A stretch of DNA of 64,000 bases from Arthrobacter globiformis (GCF_030815865.1 NZ_JAUSXI010000001.1:2108001-2172000); one strand, 5' to 3'; counted from the stretch's first letter, positions 20,173 to 30,010 are shown. The notes: generated by a model from the sequence alone, not told the origin. Translations and numbers: made by a program.

Positions 20173-20703
20173 ATGGCTGGCGCTATGCGCAAGACAATGA
20201 TCTATCTTGGGCTCGCCGACGGCGATGAACACTACGAGTCTGAGCTTTCCACCCAGCAAAAGGACGAGGACAACTCAATGGAGCATGACCGTGAAGAGCG
20301 CCGCGCGCCGGCGCCGCTCCGAGAGGTCACCCGTGAAGTGCCACCAGCTGCCGAAGAGGAATACCGCGCACCCGTGACACCCATTAAGCGTGCGGCATCG
20401 GGCCGCGAAGAGACCACCGGACTGCGGCAGATCACCACGATCCACCCGCGCTCTTACAACGACGCCAAGCTCATCGGCGAAAGCTTCCGTGACGGTATCC
20501 CCGTCATCATGAACGTGACGGACATGGGGGAGTCGGACGCGAAGCGGCTTGTCGACTTTTCCGCCGGCCTGGTCTTCGGTCTGCGCGGAAGCATCGAGCG
20601 CGTGACCAACAAGGTCTTCCTGCTGTCGCCGTCGTACGTTGAAGTCATCGGAGATGACAAGAAAGCCAGCGAGGCCACGGCCAGCTTCTTCAATCAAAGC
20701 TAA
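20173..20703 (+). CDS. sepF: Cell division protein SepF
   Basis: FtsZ-membrane anchor of Gram-positive bacteria. 176 residues. The N-terminus [21 protein letters not shown] is the membrane-binding and assembly segment. An acidic/basic disordered linker follows (about 25-75), then the compact SepF domain (about 80-170) with [38 protein letters not shown] and FLLSP. The start ATG is preceded by TTAGGAG. It probably binds the FtsZ tail encoded at about 18530-18556. Confidence 0.95.
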   Translation: MAGAMRKTMIYLGLADGDEHYESELSTQQKDEDNSMEHDREERRAPAPLREVTREVPPAAEEEYRAPVTPIKRAASGREETTGLRQITTIHPRSYNDAKLIGESFRDGIPVIMNVTDMGESDAKRLVDFSAGLVFGLRGSIERVTNKVFLLSPSYVEVIGDDKKASEATASFFNQS

Positions 20704-20715
20704 AAAACGGTGCTC

Positions 20716-20751
20716 CGGATGCCAGGCAGGGACGCACCTGCCTGGCATCCG
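20716..20751 (+). terminator. 15-bp stem-loop after sepF
   Basis: Arms 20716-20730 and 20737-20751 are perfect complements (core GGATGCCAGGCAGG), with a 6-nt loop, 13 bases downstream of the sepF stop. No T tract follows. Confidence 0.65.
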
Positions 20752-20851
20752 TGCTGAAATAGGGGAGCAGCACAATCTGGCAGGAATCCCCTGGCCGGAA
20801 TCCCAGGGCACCGTAGTGCCCGCGATGAACATGGAGACAATGGGTTAGCTC

Positions 20852-21139
20852 ATGGGAATACTATTCGGGCTCGTCTATATCGTTCTGCTGTTCATTTTCG
20901 TCGCTTTGATTGTCCGCCTCGTCTTTGACTGGGTTCAGATGTTCGCGCGGGAATGGCGTCCCCGCGGGGTAGCATTGGTGGCGGCTCATGCGGTTTACTC
21001 GGTGACCGATCCGCCGCTGAAGGTTCTTCGGCGCCTTATCCCGCCTCTGCGGCTGGGCGGCGTCTCACTGGACCTAGGGTTTCTGGTGCTGTTCATCGGC
21101 CTGAGCATTGCCATGGCGATCACCAAGTCATTTGCATAA
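20852..21139 (+). CDS. YggT family membrane protein
   Basis: A 95-residue integral membrane protein of the YggT family with two hydrophobic spans (about residues 2-25 and 70-93). Family motif DPPLKVLRRLIPP lies between them. Position between sepF and divIVA is conserved across Gram-positive bacteria. The molecular role is not settled; involvement in division or polar growth is inferred from context. Confidence 0.9.
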   Translation: MGILFGLVYIVLLFIFVALIVRLVFDWVQMFAREWRPRGVALVAAHAVYSVTDPPLKVLRRLIPPLRLGGVSLDLGFLVLFIGLSIAMAITKSFA

Positions 21140-21310
21140 CTTCATATCAGCTTGCCGCGCCGGAGCCCATCCGCAAGGATGCCTGCCCTAGCGCAGAAAG
21201 CCTTTTCTTTGACGCCACGGTGTTGAATTAGAGGAACCAGACCATATTTAGGTACCGTAGTTTTGACGGCCGGAAGGCCTCCTGACGAACTAGACCAACG
21301 AGGTGACCAG

Positions 21311-22006
21311 ATGGCTTTGACGCCAGAAGACGTTGTCAACAAGCGCTTTCAGCCGACCAAGTTCCGCGAAGGCTATGACCAGGACGAAGTTGACGACTTC
21401 CTGGACGAGATCGTCGTCGAACTGCGGCGCCTGAACCAGGAGAACGAAGAACTTCGCAAGAAGCTCGCCGAAGGCGGCTCCGGATCGCCGGCTGCCACCT
21501 CCGCCGTCCCCCCTGTTGTTGAGAAGGTCCCCGCGCCGTCCAAGTCCGATAAGGACGAAGCGCGCGCGAAGGCCGAAGCTGAGGCCAAAGCCGCCGAAGC
21601 TGCCAAGAAGAAGGCAGCCGAGCAGGCAGCCCCCGTTGCAGCCCCGGCACCCGCCGTCACCAGCAGCAACGTATCCGAGTCCGCTGCCGGCCTGCTGGCC
21701 ATGGCGCAGCAGATGCACGACCGCCACGTGTCCGAGGGCCAGCAGCAGCGCGACAAGATCATCGCTGAAGCACAGATCGAAGCCAGCAGCCTGGTCAACG
21801 ACGCGCAGGAGAAGTCCCGCAAGATCCTTGGCGCCCTGGAGCAGCAGCGTTCCGTGCTCGAGCGCAAGGTGGAGCAGCTGCGCGGTTTCGAACGCGACTA
21901 CCGCTCACGCCTGAAGGCCTACATCGAGGGCCAGCTGCGCGACCTGGACGCCCGTGGTTCCGTTGCCGCCCCTGAGGTTGGCGAAAGCAGCAGCGCCGCC
22001 GTTTAG
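21311..22006 (+). CDS. divIVA: DivIVA/Wag31 polar growth scaffold
   Basis: Coiled-coil protein that senses membrane curvature and organises polar or septal growth in actinobacteria. The ATG at 21311 gives 231 residues; GAGGTGA lies eight bases upstream. The N-terminal lipid-binding DivIVA domain reads MALTPEDVVNKRFQPTKFRE with GYDQDEVDDFLDEIV. A Lys/Ala/Glu-rich linker (about 65-125) and a second long coiled coil (about 135-215, RDKIIAEAQIEASSLVNDAQ) follow. A terminator lies right after the gene. Confidence 0.93.
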   Translation: MALTPEDVVNKRFQPTKFREGYDQDEVDDFLDEIVVELRRLNQENEELRKKLAEGGSGSPAATSAVPPVVEKVPAPSKSDKDEARAKAEAEAKAAEAAKKKAAEQAAPVAAPAPAVTSSNVSESAAGLLAMAQQMHDRHVSEGQQQRDKIIAEAQIEASSLVNDAQEKSRKILGALEQQRSVLERKVEQLRGFERDYRSRLKAYIEGQLRDLDARGSVAAPEVGESSSAAV

Positions 22007-22020
22007 CACGTATTCTGAAG

Positions 22021-22055
22021 GCCGGTGGCTGGGGATTCCTCGGCCACCGGCTTTT
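22021..22055 (+). terminator. Rho-independent terminator after divIVA
   Basis: GCCGGTGGC (22021-22029) and GCCACCGGC (22043-22051), 13-nt loop, followed by TTTT (22052-22055). It closes the divIVA transcript before lspA. Confidence 0.8.
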
Positions 22056-22087
22056 GCCATTAACGACGGTTCCCGAATGAAAGCACC

Positions 22088-22660
22088 ATGACTGACGACC
22101 TTGCCGCTGACGCAGCGCATCCAGCTTCATCATCACCGCGGCCTCGGCGCGGGGTCCTGCTGTCCCTGTTCGCCGGACTGGCAGTGTTCGCCTACGTCTT
22201 CGACCAGCTCACCAAGCTGTGGGTGACCAGCACCATGGTGGAGGGCGAACGGATTCCGGTGCTGCCCCCGCTGCTGCACTGGTACTACATCCGGAACTCC
22301 GGCGCGGCCTTCTCCATCGGCGAGAACGTGACCTGGGTGTTCACGATCATCATGGTGGTGGTCGCCGCCGCCATCCTGTTCCAGCTGCGCAAGATCGGAT
22401 CAGCGTGGTGGGCACTGGCGCTGGGGTTGCTGTTCGGCGGCGCCCTGGGAAATTTGACGGACCGGCTGTTCCGGGATCCGTCATTCGGAATGGGTCATGT
22501 GGTGGACTTCATCCAGCTGCCCAACTTTGCGATCTTCAATATCGCCGACTCGGCCGTGGTGTCATCTGTGGTCATCATCTGCCTGCTGACCCTGCGGGGG
22601 ATCGCCCTTGACGGTTCGCACCACAGCGTGGAAAAGCGAGACGGGACCGGCAATGTCTGA
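22088..22660 (+). CDS. lspA: Lipoprotein signal peptidase
   Basis: Aspartyl protease that removes prolipoprotein signal peptides in the membrane. 190 residues with four spans. The catalytic aspartates are in GNLTDRLF and FNIADSAV, with [12 protein letters not shown] and VVDFIQL also conserved. It overlaps the following pseudouridine synthase gene by eight bases. The pairing of lspA with an rluD-type gene is very common. Confidence 0.95.
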   Translation: MTDDLAADAAHPASSSPRPRRGVLLSLFAGLAVFAYVFDQLTKLWVTSTMVEGERIPVLPPLLHWYYIRNSGAAFSIGENVTWVFTIIMVVVAAAILFQLRKIGSAWWALALGLLFGGALGNLTDRLFRDPSFGMGHVVDFIQLPNFAIFNIADSAVVSSVVIICLLTLRGIALDGSHHSVEKRDGTGNV

Positions 22661-23579
22661 GCGGGTGGTGGTGCCCGAGGAGCTGGACGGGACGCGCGTG
22701 GACGCCGGCCTGGCCAAGCTGATGGGGATGTCCCGTTCGTCCGCCGCGACGCTGATAGCCGAAGGCAACGTGGTCAGCGGCGGCAAACCGGTGGGAAAGT
22801 CCGCCAAGCTCGCGTCCGGCACCGTGCTGCACGTGACGGTCCCCGAGCGCAGGGACCCCCTTGAAGTCGTGGAGGAAGTTGTGGAAGGCCTGAAGATCCT
22901 GCTGGATGACGACGACTTTGTGGTGGTCGACAAGCCGGTGGGGGTCGCGGCGCACCCGTCCCCGGGCTGGGTAGGACCCACCGTCGTCGGCGGACTGGCC
23001 GGGGCCGGCTACCGTATTTCCACGTCCGGCTCCGCCGAGCGTGCCGGCATCGTCCACCGCCTCGACGTCGGGACCTCGGGGGTTATGGTGGTGGCCAAGA
23101 CAGAACCCGCCTACACCGCCCTCAAGCGGGCGTTCAAGGAACGCACCGTGGACAAGGTCTACCACGCCGTGGTCCAGGGCCTGCCGGATCCCCTGCAGGG
23201 CACCATCGACGCCCCGATCGGTCGCCATCCCGGCCACGACTGGCGCTTCGCGGTCATCGAGGACGGCCGACCATCGGTGACGCACTACGAGGTCCTTGAG
23301 GCGTTCGGCAAGGCCACCCTGGTGGAGGTGCACCTGGAGACCGGCAGGACGCACCAGATCAGGGTCCATTTCGCCGCGCTCCGCCATCCGTGTGCCGGAG
23401 ACCTCACCTACGGGGCCGACCCGCGGCTCGCCGCTACCCTCGGACTCACCCGGCAGTGGCTGCACGCCCGTGAATTGGGCTTTGACCACCCGCGCACCGG
23501 GGAACGCGTCACCGTGACCAGCGAGTACCCCGAGGACCTTGCCTACGCCCTGGAAGTCCTGGGCACTGGCAAGGCCTGA
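22653..23579 (+). CDS. RluA/RluD family pseudouridine synthase
   Basis: Isomerises specific uridines in 23S rRNA to pseudouridine. The ATG at 22653 overlaps the lspA stop; 308 residues. An N-terminal S4 RNA-binding domain ([21 protein letters not shown]) is followed by the catalytic domain with the aspartate in [19 protein letters not shown]. Also KVYHAVVQG and [14 protein letters not shown]. The exact uridine targets cannot be deduced here. Confidence 0.93.
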   Translation: MSERVVVPEELDGTRVDAGLAKLMGMSRSSAATLIAEGNVVSGGKPVGKSAKLASGTVLHVTVPERRDPLEVVEEVVEGLKILLDDDDFVVVDKPVGVAAHPSPGWVGPTVVGGLAGAGYRISTSGSAERAGIVHRLDVGTSGVMVVAKTEPAYTALKRAFKERTVDKVYHAVVQGLPDPLQGTIDAPIGRHPGHDWRFAVIEDGRPSVTHYEVLEAFGKATLVEVHLETGRTHQIRVHFAALRHPCAGDLTYGADPRLAATLGLTRQWLHARELGFDHPRTGERVTVTSEYPEDLAYALEVLGTGKA

Positions 23580-23619
23580 GCCTGCGGCACGCCGGCACTA
23601 ATTGTCAGAGGGTCGGCAC

Positions 23620-23625
23620 TAGAAT
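23620..23625 (+). promoter_or_regulatory. -10 box of dnaE, probably leaderless
   Basis: TAGAAT ends six bases before the GTG at 23632, so the expected transcription start coincides with the start codon. No ribosome-binding site precedes the GTG. Confidence 0.65.
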
Positions 23626-23631
23626 GGTCCG

Positions 23632-26600
23632 GTGACTTCCAGCAATGACTCGTTCGTACATCTCCACACCCACACCGAGTATTCGATGCTGGACGGCGCC
23701 GCCAGGCTCGGTGAGCTGTTCGACGAAACCGAGCGGCTCGGAATGCCTGCCCTGGCCACTACCGACCATGGCTACCTCTTCGGTGCCTTCGACTTCTGGC
23801 GGAAGGCCACCGACAAGGGCATCAAGCCCATCATCGGCGTCGAAGCGTATGTGACTCCCGGGACTGCGCGCGGCGACAAGGGCCGCGTCCGCTGGGGCGA
23901 TGAGAGCCAGCGCAAGGACGACGTCTCCGGCGGTGGCTCCTACACCCACATGACCCTGTTGAGCTATAACAACGTGGGCATGCGGAACCTCTTCCGTGCC
24001 TCCTCGATCGCGTCCCTGGATTCGGTGTTCGGCAAGTGGCCCCGGCTGGACCGCGAGCTGCTGAACACATACTCCGAGGGGCTCATTGCCACCACCGGCT
24101 GCCCGTCCGGCGAGGTCCAGACCCGGCTGCGGCTCGGCCAGTACCGCGAGGCCCTGGAAGCCGCTGCGGAGTTCCGTGACATCTTCGGCGCGGAGAACTA
24201 CTTTTGCGAACTCATGGATCACGGCCTGGACATTGAACGCCGCGTCACCGGCGATCTCCTGCGGCTGGCCAAGGACCTGAACCTCCCGCTCGTTGCCACC
24301 AACGACCTGCACTACACGCATGAACACGACGCAAAAGCCCACGAGGCCCTGCTGGCCATCCAGTCCGGCTCGACGCTGCTCGAACCCACCTACGACAACG
24401 GCGGCTCCCGTTTCGCGTTCTCCGGCAGCGGCTACTACCTGAAGTCGCCGCAGGAAATGCGCGAGCTGTTCCGCGACCACCCCGAGGCGTGTGACAACAC
24501 TCTCCTGATCGCCGAGCGGTGCGAAGTTTCCTTCAACACCGGCGCCAACTACATGCCCCGGTTCCCCTGCCCCGAGGGCGAGGACGAAACCTCCTGGCTG
24601 GTCAAGGAGGTCGACAAGGGACTCCAATACCGCTACCCCCAGGGCATCCCGGACAAGGTCCGCAAGCAGGCCGACTACGAGCTGGAAGTCATCACCTCGA
24701 TGGGCTTCCCGGGCTACTTCCTCGTGGTGGCCGACTTCATCAACTGGGCCAAGAACAACGGCATCCGCGTAGGTCCCGGACGTGGCTCGGGGGCAGGCTC
24801 CATGGTGGCCTACGCCATGCGCATCACCGACCTTGATCCGCTGCACCACGGCCTGATCTTCGAGCGGTTCCTGAACCCGGACCGCGTCTCCATGCCTGAC
24901 TTCGACGTCGACTTCGATGACCGGCGCCGTTCCGAGGTCATCGACTACGTCACGCGGAAATACGGCGACGAGCGCGTCGCCATGATCGTCACCTACGGCA
25001 CCATCAAAACCAAGCAGGCGCTCAAGGACTCCTCGCGGGTGCTGGGCTACCCGTTCAGCATGGGCGAGACGCTGACCAAGGCGCTGCCGCCGGCCGTGAT
25101 GGCCAAGGACATTCCGCTGGCGGATATTCAGAACAAGGAAGCCAAGCGCTACAGCGAAGCCGGTGATTTCCGTCAGCTGATCAGCACCGACCCCGAGGCT
25201 GCCAAGGTTTTCGAGACGGCACTGGGCATCGAGGGCCTGAAGCGGCAATGGGGCGTGCATGCCGCCGGCGTCATCATGTCCTCGGACCCCATCATCGACG
25301 TCATTCCGATCATGCGCCGTTTCCAGGACGGCCAGGTCATCACGCAGTTCGACTATCCGACGTCCGAAGGCCTCGGCCTGATCAAGATGGACTTCCTTGG
25401 GCTGCGAAACCTGACGATCATTTCGGACGCCCTGGAAAACATCAAGATGAACCGTGGCGTCGACCTGGACCTTGAAACGCTGGAGTTGGATGACGCGGCG
25501 TCCTATGAGCTGCTGGCCCGCGGCGACACGCTGGGCGTGTTCCAGCTCGACGGCGGCCCCATGCGGTCCCTGCTCAAACTCATGAAGCCTGACAACTTCG
25601 AAGACATCTCCGCCGTCCTGGCGCTGTACCGGCCGGGACCCATGGGCGCCAACGCGCACACCGACTACGCCCTGCGCAAGAACAAGATCCAGGACGTCAT
25701 CCCGATCCACCCGGAGCTCGAGGAGCCGCTGAAGGAGATCCTGGGCGGCACGTTCGGCCTGATCGTGTACCAGGAGCAGGTCATGGCAGTGGCGCAGAAG
25801 CTGGCCGGCTACTCCCTGGGCCAGGCAGACATTTTGCGCCGTGCCATGGGCAAGAAGAAGAAGTCCGAGCTGGACAAGCAGTTCGCCGGCTTCTCGCAGG
25901 GCATGCAGGACAACGGCTACTCCATGGAGGCCGTCAAGACCCTGTGGGACATCCTGCTGCCCTTCTCCGACTACGCCTTCAACAAGGCGCACTCTGCGGC
26001 GTACGGCGTGATTTCGTACTGGACGGCGTATCTGAAGGCGCATTACGCGCCGGAGTACATGGCCGCCCTCCTGACCTCGGTCGGTGACGACAAGGACAAA
26101 TCGGCGATCTACCTCAACGAATGCCGGCGCATGGGCATCACCGTGCTGCCGCCGGACGTTAACGAGTCGGCGCTGAACTTCACCCCGGTCGGCAACGACA
26201 TCCGCTTCGGCATGGGCGCCATCCGCAACGTCGGCGTCAACGCAGTCGAGGCCATGGTGGCGGCCCGCGCGAGCGAGGGCGCGTACACCTCGTTCAAGGA
26301 CTACCTCATGAAGGTGCCGGCCGTGGTGTGCAACAAGCGCACCATCGAATCCCTGATCAAGGCCGGAGCCTTCGACTCGCTGGGCCACCACCGCCGCGCC
26401 TTGGCCATGATCCACGAAGAAGCCATCGACTCCGTCATCACCCTCAAGCGCAACGAGGCGATCGGCCAGTTCGACCTTTTCGCCGGTTTCGATGAGGCCG
26501 AGTCCGAAGCGTCGCTCAGCATCGAGATTCCCGACCTGCCGGAGTGGGAGAAGAAGGACAAGCTCGCGTTTGAGCGCGACATGCTGGGCCTGTATGTCTC

Positions 26601-27189
26601 AGACCATCCCCTGCAGGGCCTGGAAGGGGTATTGAGCCAGCACGCCGACCAGTCCATCACCTCGATCATCGCGGAGGACGGTCCGCACGACGGCGCCATC
26701 ATCACCATCGCGGGCATGATCACCTCGCTGAGCCGCCGGATTGCGAAGGCCAGCGGCAACGCCTATGCCCGGGCGGAGATCGAGGACCTCGGCGGCTCCA
26801 TGGAGGTCATGTTCTTCGGCCAGGTCTACGGTCCGATTGCCTCGGTTCTCGCCGAGGACCTGATCGTGGTGGTCAAGGGCAGGCTGCAGCGGCGCGACGA
26901 CGGTGCCGTGACCCTGAACTGCATGGAGCTCTCCGTCCCGGACCTCAGCCAGGGCACCAACGGCCCGCTGGTGATCACCATGCCCACGCACAAGGCCACC
27001 GAGGCCGTGGTCACTGAGCTGGGGGACGTGCTGCGCAACCACCGGGGCAACTCCGAGGTCCGGGTGAACCTGCAGGGCGACAGCCGCATCGAGGTCATGG
27101 CGCTTCCCGTGCATCTGCGGGTGAACCCCAACCCGTCGCTGTTCGGGGACCTGAAGGTGCTGCTGGGCCCGGCCTGCCTGGATGCCTAG
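23632..27189 (+). CDS. dnaE: DNA polymerase III alpha subunit
   Basis: Replicative polymerase catalytic subunit. 1185 residues, family length. Domains: N-terminal PHP (FVHLHTHTEYSMLDG, TTDHGYLFGAF), palm with the acidic cluster PDFDVDFDDRRR (about residues 422-433), fingers (GVHAAGVIMS, LYRPGPMG, YQEQVM, RAMGKKKKSELDKQF), helix-hairpin-helix (PPDVNESALNF), OB fold (about 1000-1080) and a C-terminal domain. The PHP metal-binding histidines are retained, so this is a DnaE1-type enzyme with potential proofreading or structural zinc sites. GTG start, likely leaderless. Confidence 0.96.
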   Translation: MTSSNDSFVHLHTHTEYSMLDGAARLGELFDETERLGMPALATTDHGYLFGAFDFWRKATDKGIKPIIGVEAYVTPGTARGDKGRVRWGDESQRKDDVSGGGSYTHMTLLSYNNVGMRNLFRASSIASLDSVFGKWPRLDRELLNTYSEGLIATTGCPSGEVQTRLRLGQYREALEAAAEFRDIFGAENYFCELMDHGLDIERRVTGDLLRLAKDLNLPLVATNDLHYTHEHDAKAHEALLAIQSGSTLLEPTYDNGGSRFAFSGSGYYLKSPQEMRELFRDHPEACDNTLLIAERCEVSFNTGANYMPRFPCPEGEDETSWLVKEVDKGLQYRYPQGIPDKVRKQADYELEVITSMGFPGYFLVVADFINWAKNNGIRVGPGRGSGAGSMVAYAMRITDLDPLHHGLIFERFLNPDRVSMPDFDVDFDDRRRSEVIDYVTRKYGDERVAMIVTYGTIKTKQALKDSSRVLGYPFSMGETLTKALPPAVMAKDIPLADIQNKEAKRYSEAGDFRQLISTDPEAAKVFETALGIEGLKRQWGVHAAGVIMSSDPIIDVIPIMRRFQDGQVITQFDYPTSEGLGLIKMDFLGLRNLTIISDALENIKMNRGVDLDLETLELDDAASYELLARGDTLGVFQLDGGPMRSLLKLMKPDNFEDISAVLALYRPGPMGANAHTDYALRKNKIQDVIPIHPELEEPLKEILGGTFGLIVYQEQVMAVAQKLAGYSLGQADILRRAMGKKKKSELDKQFAGFSQGMQDNGYSMEAVKTLWDILLPFSDYAFNKAHSAAYGVISYWTAYLKAHYAPEYMAALLTSVGDDKDKSAIYLNECRRMGITVLPPDVNESALNFTPVGNDIRFGMGAIRNVGVNAVEAMVAARASEGAYTSFKDYLMKVPAVVCNKRTIESLIKAGAFDSLGHHRRALAMIHEEAIDSVITLKRNEAIGQFDLFAGFDEAESEASLSIEIPDLPEWEKKDKLAFERDMLGLYVSDHPLQGLEGVLSQHADQSITSIIAEDGPHDGAIITIAGMITSLSRRIAKASGNAYARAEIEDLGGSMEVMFFGQVYGPIASVLAEDLIVVVKGRLQRRDDGAVTLNCMELSVPDLSQGTNGPLVITMPTHKATEAVVTELGDVLRNHRGNSEVRVNLQGDSRIEVMALPVHLRVNPNPSLFGDLKVLLGPACLDA

Positions 27190-27226
27190 TCCCTGTTCGG
27201 ACGCATAGCCGGACTCCGGCGCCAGG

Positions 27227-27727
27227 TCAGATTTCGTAGTCCAGCGGAACCGGCTGCCCGTAGGTTCCGGAGTGGTACAGCAGCGGCGTGCCGTCCTCGC
27301 CAACCTGCCCTTCCACAACTTCGACCACCACGACGGCGTTGTTCTCGAATGACAGGCGCATCTGGATCTTGCCGATCAGCCAGCCGGCAACGTCCTTGAG
27401 CACCGGAACATCATGGGGTCCGTGGGCCCAGTGGTCGCCGGCGAAGCGTTCCTTGGTGCGCGCGAACCGGTCGGCCAGCTCCTGGTTCTCCAGCCCGAGC
27501 ATGTGCACGCCGATGTACGTGGTGTTGGCAACCGCCGGCCACGAGCTGGAACTGCGCGCCATGTTGAAGGTGAAGCGCGGCGGTTTGGCGGAAAGGGAGG
27601 CAACGGAGGTTGCCGTGAAACCGTAGGGAACCCCGTCATAGTTCACGGTGATGATGGCCACGCCCGCTGCGTGCCGGCGGAACATCTCTTTGAACGTGCC
27701 CTCGAAGGCGACATCATCTGAGGTCAC
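27227..27727 (-). CDS. Flavin reductase family protein
   Basis: FMN-binding split-barrel flavin reductase domain of about 150 residues; 166 in total. Typical NAD(P)H:flavin oxidoreductases supply reduced flavin to a monooxygenase, but no oxygenase gene is adjacent. Motifs: HAAGVAIITVNYDGVPYGFTATS, SLSAKPPRFTFNM, FARTKERFAG and LLYHSGTYG at the C-terminus. GTG start at 27727 with GGGAG upstream. It is convergent with dnaE, with a 37-bp gap. Confidence 0.88.
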   Translation of the reverse strand: MTSDDVAFEGTFKEMFRRHAAGVAIITVNYDGVPYGFTATSVASLSAKPPRFTFNMARSSSSWPAVANTTYIGVHMLGLENQELADRFARTKERFAGDHWAHGPHDVPVLKDVAGWLIGKIQMRLSFENNAVVVVEVVEGQVGEDGTPLLYHSGTYGQPVPLDYEI

Positions 27728-27853
27728 TGAAATCGATCTCCCTACTGCGTCCGTGCCGATTGAGTCTCTAGTACAAGACTATTGGGCTTCCGGGCGGATG
27801 GGAGATTCCTTTGCCGGGCAGACACATGGCGCGGAGTGCCGGCCAACATTTGT

Positions 27854-27859
27854 TAACGT
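27854..27859 (+). promoter_or_regulatory. -10 box of membrane protein gene, probably leaderless
   Basis: TAACGT, then six bases (TTCTTC), then the ATG at 27866. Confidence 0.5.
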
Positions 27860-27865
27860 TTCTTC

Positions 27866-28438
27866 ATGACCCAGCCTGCACCCGTCCCTCCGGTCCGCTC
27901 CTCCGACGAAGCCCAGGGCGCCCGGCGGCGACCCGGCAGGGGCTACGCGTGGGCGGCCGGAATCCTTGGTGCCGGCATCCCCGCCGGGCTCCTCTGGTGG
28001 CTCCTGGCCCCGGGCGGCCAAAACCTCATGTCGGGAGACTCGGCGTTGTCGTCCGGAACCAACAGCCAGGGCTGGCTGCCCCGGGACCTTGTGCTGGCGG
28101 GATTGTTTGTGTTTGCGGGTTGCCTGGTGGCTGTGCTCTTGGCCGGCCGCCGGGACGGCGGAACGCGGCGGATGCTGCTGCTGTCTGTCGCGGCAAGCGC
28201 AGCGGCAGCTGTCCTGGCATGGCAGACCGGCGTGCTGGCGGGCCGCTGGCTGGGGGGTCCGCAGGACACGTCGGCGAACGCCAGCGTGGCCTTCTCGCTG
28301 CGGTCATTGACCGTCCTTGTCCTATGGCCGGCGGCCGTCGCCGCCGGCTTCTTCGTCCTGCGCATCATGGGCCTTCTGCGTGCCTCAGTGGACCAGGACC
28401 CGGACGACGACGGTGGGGACGGCCGCACGCGGCAGTAG
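27866..28438 (+). CDS. Four-span membrane protein of unknown function
   Basis: 190 residues not recognised with certainty; it resembles the actinobacterial DUF2567-type small membrane proteins, a weak call. A proline-rich cytoplasmic start is followed by four hydrophobic segments (about 28-48, 73-93, 100-122, 145-170) and an acidic Asp-rich tail (DQDPDDDGGDG). It lies between a divergent flavin reductase gene and hisD. No catalytic motif is visible. Confidence 0.7.
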   Translation: MTQPAPVPPVRSSDEAQGARRRPGRGYAWAAGILGAGIPAGLLWWLLAPGGQNLMSGDSALSSGTNSQGWLPRDLVLAGLFVFAGCLVAVLLAGRRDGGTRRMLLLSVAASAAAAVLAWQTGVLAGRWLGGPQDTSANASVAFSLRSLTVLVLWPAAVAAGFFVLRIMGLLRASVDQDPDDDGGDGRTRQ

Positions 28439-28480
28439 GGAGCGGCAGTAACACTCGTCGGGGCGCGGGGCATCGGCGCG

Positions 28481-28486
28481 TAAAAT
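28481..28486 (+). promoter_or_regulatory. -10 box of hisD, probably leaderless
   Basis: TAAAAT, six bases, then the GTG at 28493. Confidence 0.6.
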
Positions 28487-28492
28487 AAACGG

Positions 28493-29870
28493 GTGACCAC
28501 ATCTCCGGACAGCTCCGCACGCCCCAATGCCCCCGTCGTCGATTTCCGCACCGTTGACCTGCGCGGCCGCAGTCTCAGCCTGGCCGAACTTCGCGAGGCG
28601 GTGCCGCGGGCACGGCAGCAGACGGTCGCAGACGCCGAGCAGAAGGTCACCGGCATCATCACGGCCGTCCGCCAGCGCGGCTTCGCCGCCCTTGCGGACT
28701 TCGCCCGGACGTTCGACGGCGTGGAGCAGTCCCATCCGCGCGTACCGGCCGAAGCGCTCCAGTCAGCGCTGGACGGCCTGGACCCTGCAGTTCGTTCGGC
28801 GCTTGAAGAGTCCATCAGCCGTGCGCGGCGGTTTGCGGACGGGCAGCGCCCGGCCGACGTCGACATCTCCCTGGGTGACGGCGCAGTCGTGAGCCAGAAG
28901 TGGGTGCCTGTGGCACGCGTGGGCCTCTATGTCCCGGGCGGCCTGGCGGTCTACCCGTCCTCGGTAATCATGAATGTGGTTCCGGCGCTGGCTGCCGGGG
29001 TTGAAATCGATCGCGCTCGCCTCGCCGCCGCAGAAAGACTTTGGCGGCCTCCCGCACCCCACCATCCTGGCCGCTGCGGCGCTGCTGGGAATAGACGAGG
29101 TCTATGCAATCGGCGGTGCCCAGGCGATCGCCGCCTTCGCCTACGGTGTGCCCGGCGAATCAGGAACTCAGGCGTTGGAGCCCGTCGACGTCGTGACCGG
29201 GCCCGGGAACATCTTCGTGGCTACGGCCAAGCGCCTCGTCAAGGGCGTGGTGGGGATCGACTCCGAGGCGGGCACCACGGAAATTGCCATCCTGGCGGAC
29301 TCCACGGCTCGCCCGGCCTTCGTTGCCGCCGACCTGATCAGTCAGGCCGAGCACGATCCGAAGGCCGCCTCCGTCCTGATTACGAATTCCCTCGAGCTCG
29401 CCGCGGGGGTCCGTGAGGAGCTGGAACTGCAGGCTGCGTCCACCAAGCACAGCCAGCGTGTCCGTGAGGCGCTGTCCGGCCCGCAGTCCGGCGTGGTGCT
29501 TGTTGACGACCTCGACCAGGGGATCGCAGCGTGCGACGCCTACGCGGCCGAACACCTGGAGATCATGACCGCGGACGCCCCCGCTGTGGCGGCGCGGATC
29601 CGGAACGCGGGCGCTATTTTCGTCGGCGACTACAGCCCCGTAAGCCTCGGCGACTACTGCGCCGGCTCCAACCACGTGCTTCCCACGAGCGGTACTGCGG
29701 CCTTTTCGTCCGGGCTGAACGTGACCACGTTCCTGCGCGCCATCCAGGTGATCAACTACTCGGAGGCGGCTCTGGGGCAGGTCAGTGGTCACATCGTCAG
29801 CCTGTCCGGAGCGGAGGACCTCCCCGCGCACGGCGACGCGGTCACGGTCCGTTTCCAGGCAGGCAGCTGA
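28493..29870 (+). pseudogene. hisD: Histidinol dehydrogenase, interrupted by a one-base frameshift
   Basis: HisD oxidises L-histidinol to L-histidine in two NAD-dependent steps. The first frame reads correctly to [19 protein letters not shown], then goes out of register. The family sequence continues in another frame as [18 protein letters not shown] and runs to 29870 with [28 protein letters not shown] and [12 protein letters not shown]. Removing one A from the AAA at 29004-29006 restores a single 458-residue protein of normal length. The 1378-bp span is one base over a multiple of three. It is either a real mutation (histidine auxotrophy unless another copy exists) or a sequencing error in the short A run. 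No other his genes are nearby. Confidence 0.88.
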
Positions 29871-29906
29871 CCACTACATATAGTGACGGCCTACTACATG
29901 TAGTAA
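29871..29906 (+). promoter_or_regulatory. Two NrdR-box-like palindromes upstream of nrdR
   Basis: Box 1 (29871-29886) contains ACTACATATAGT at 29873-29884. Box 2 (29891-29906) contains ACTACATGTAGT at 29893-29904. The cores are identical except for one base and are spaced exactly 20 bp centre to centre. Box 1 matches 13 of 16 positions of the NrdR consensus acaCwAtATaTwGtgt. They begin at the base after the hisD stop. Confidence 0.75.
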
Positions 29907-29914
29907 TTACAGGC

Positions 29915-29944
29915 TTGTTATTCAGCTATATCTGGCCGTAGACT
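29915..29944 (+). promoter_or_regulatory. Putative nrdR promoter
   Basis: TTGTTA (29915-29920) and TAGACT (29939-29944) with an 18-bp spacer, just downstream of the NrdR-like boxes. The -35 box is weak. Confidence 0.45.
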
Positions 29945-30010
29945 GGTGCCGGAAGAAGCTTCGGTAAAGGGCTTCTCGGTGAAGGGTAGGAAAGGAAGGG
30001 TAGGAAAAAC

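Noticed and set aside
23605-26415. 936-codon open frame antisense to dnaE
   Set aside because: Shadow of strongly conserved dnaE in high-GC DNA; product shows no family resemblance and has no start signal.
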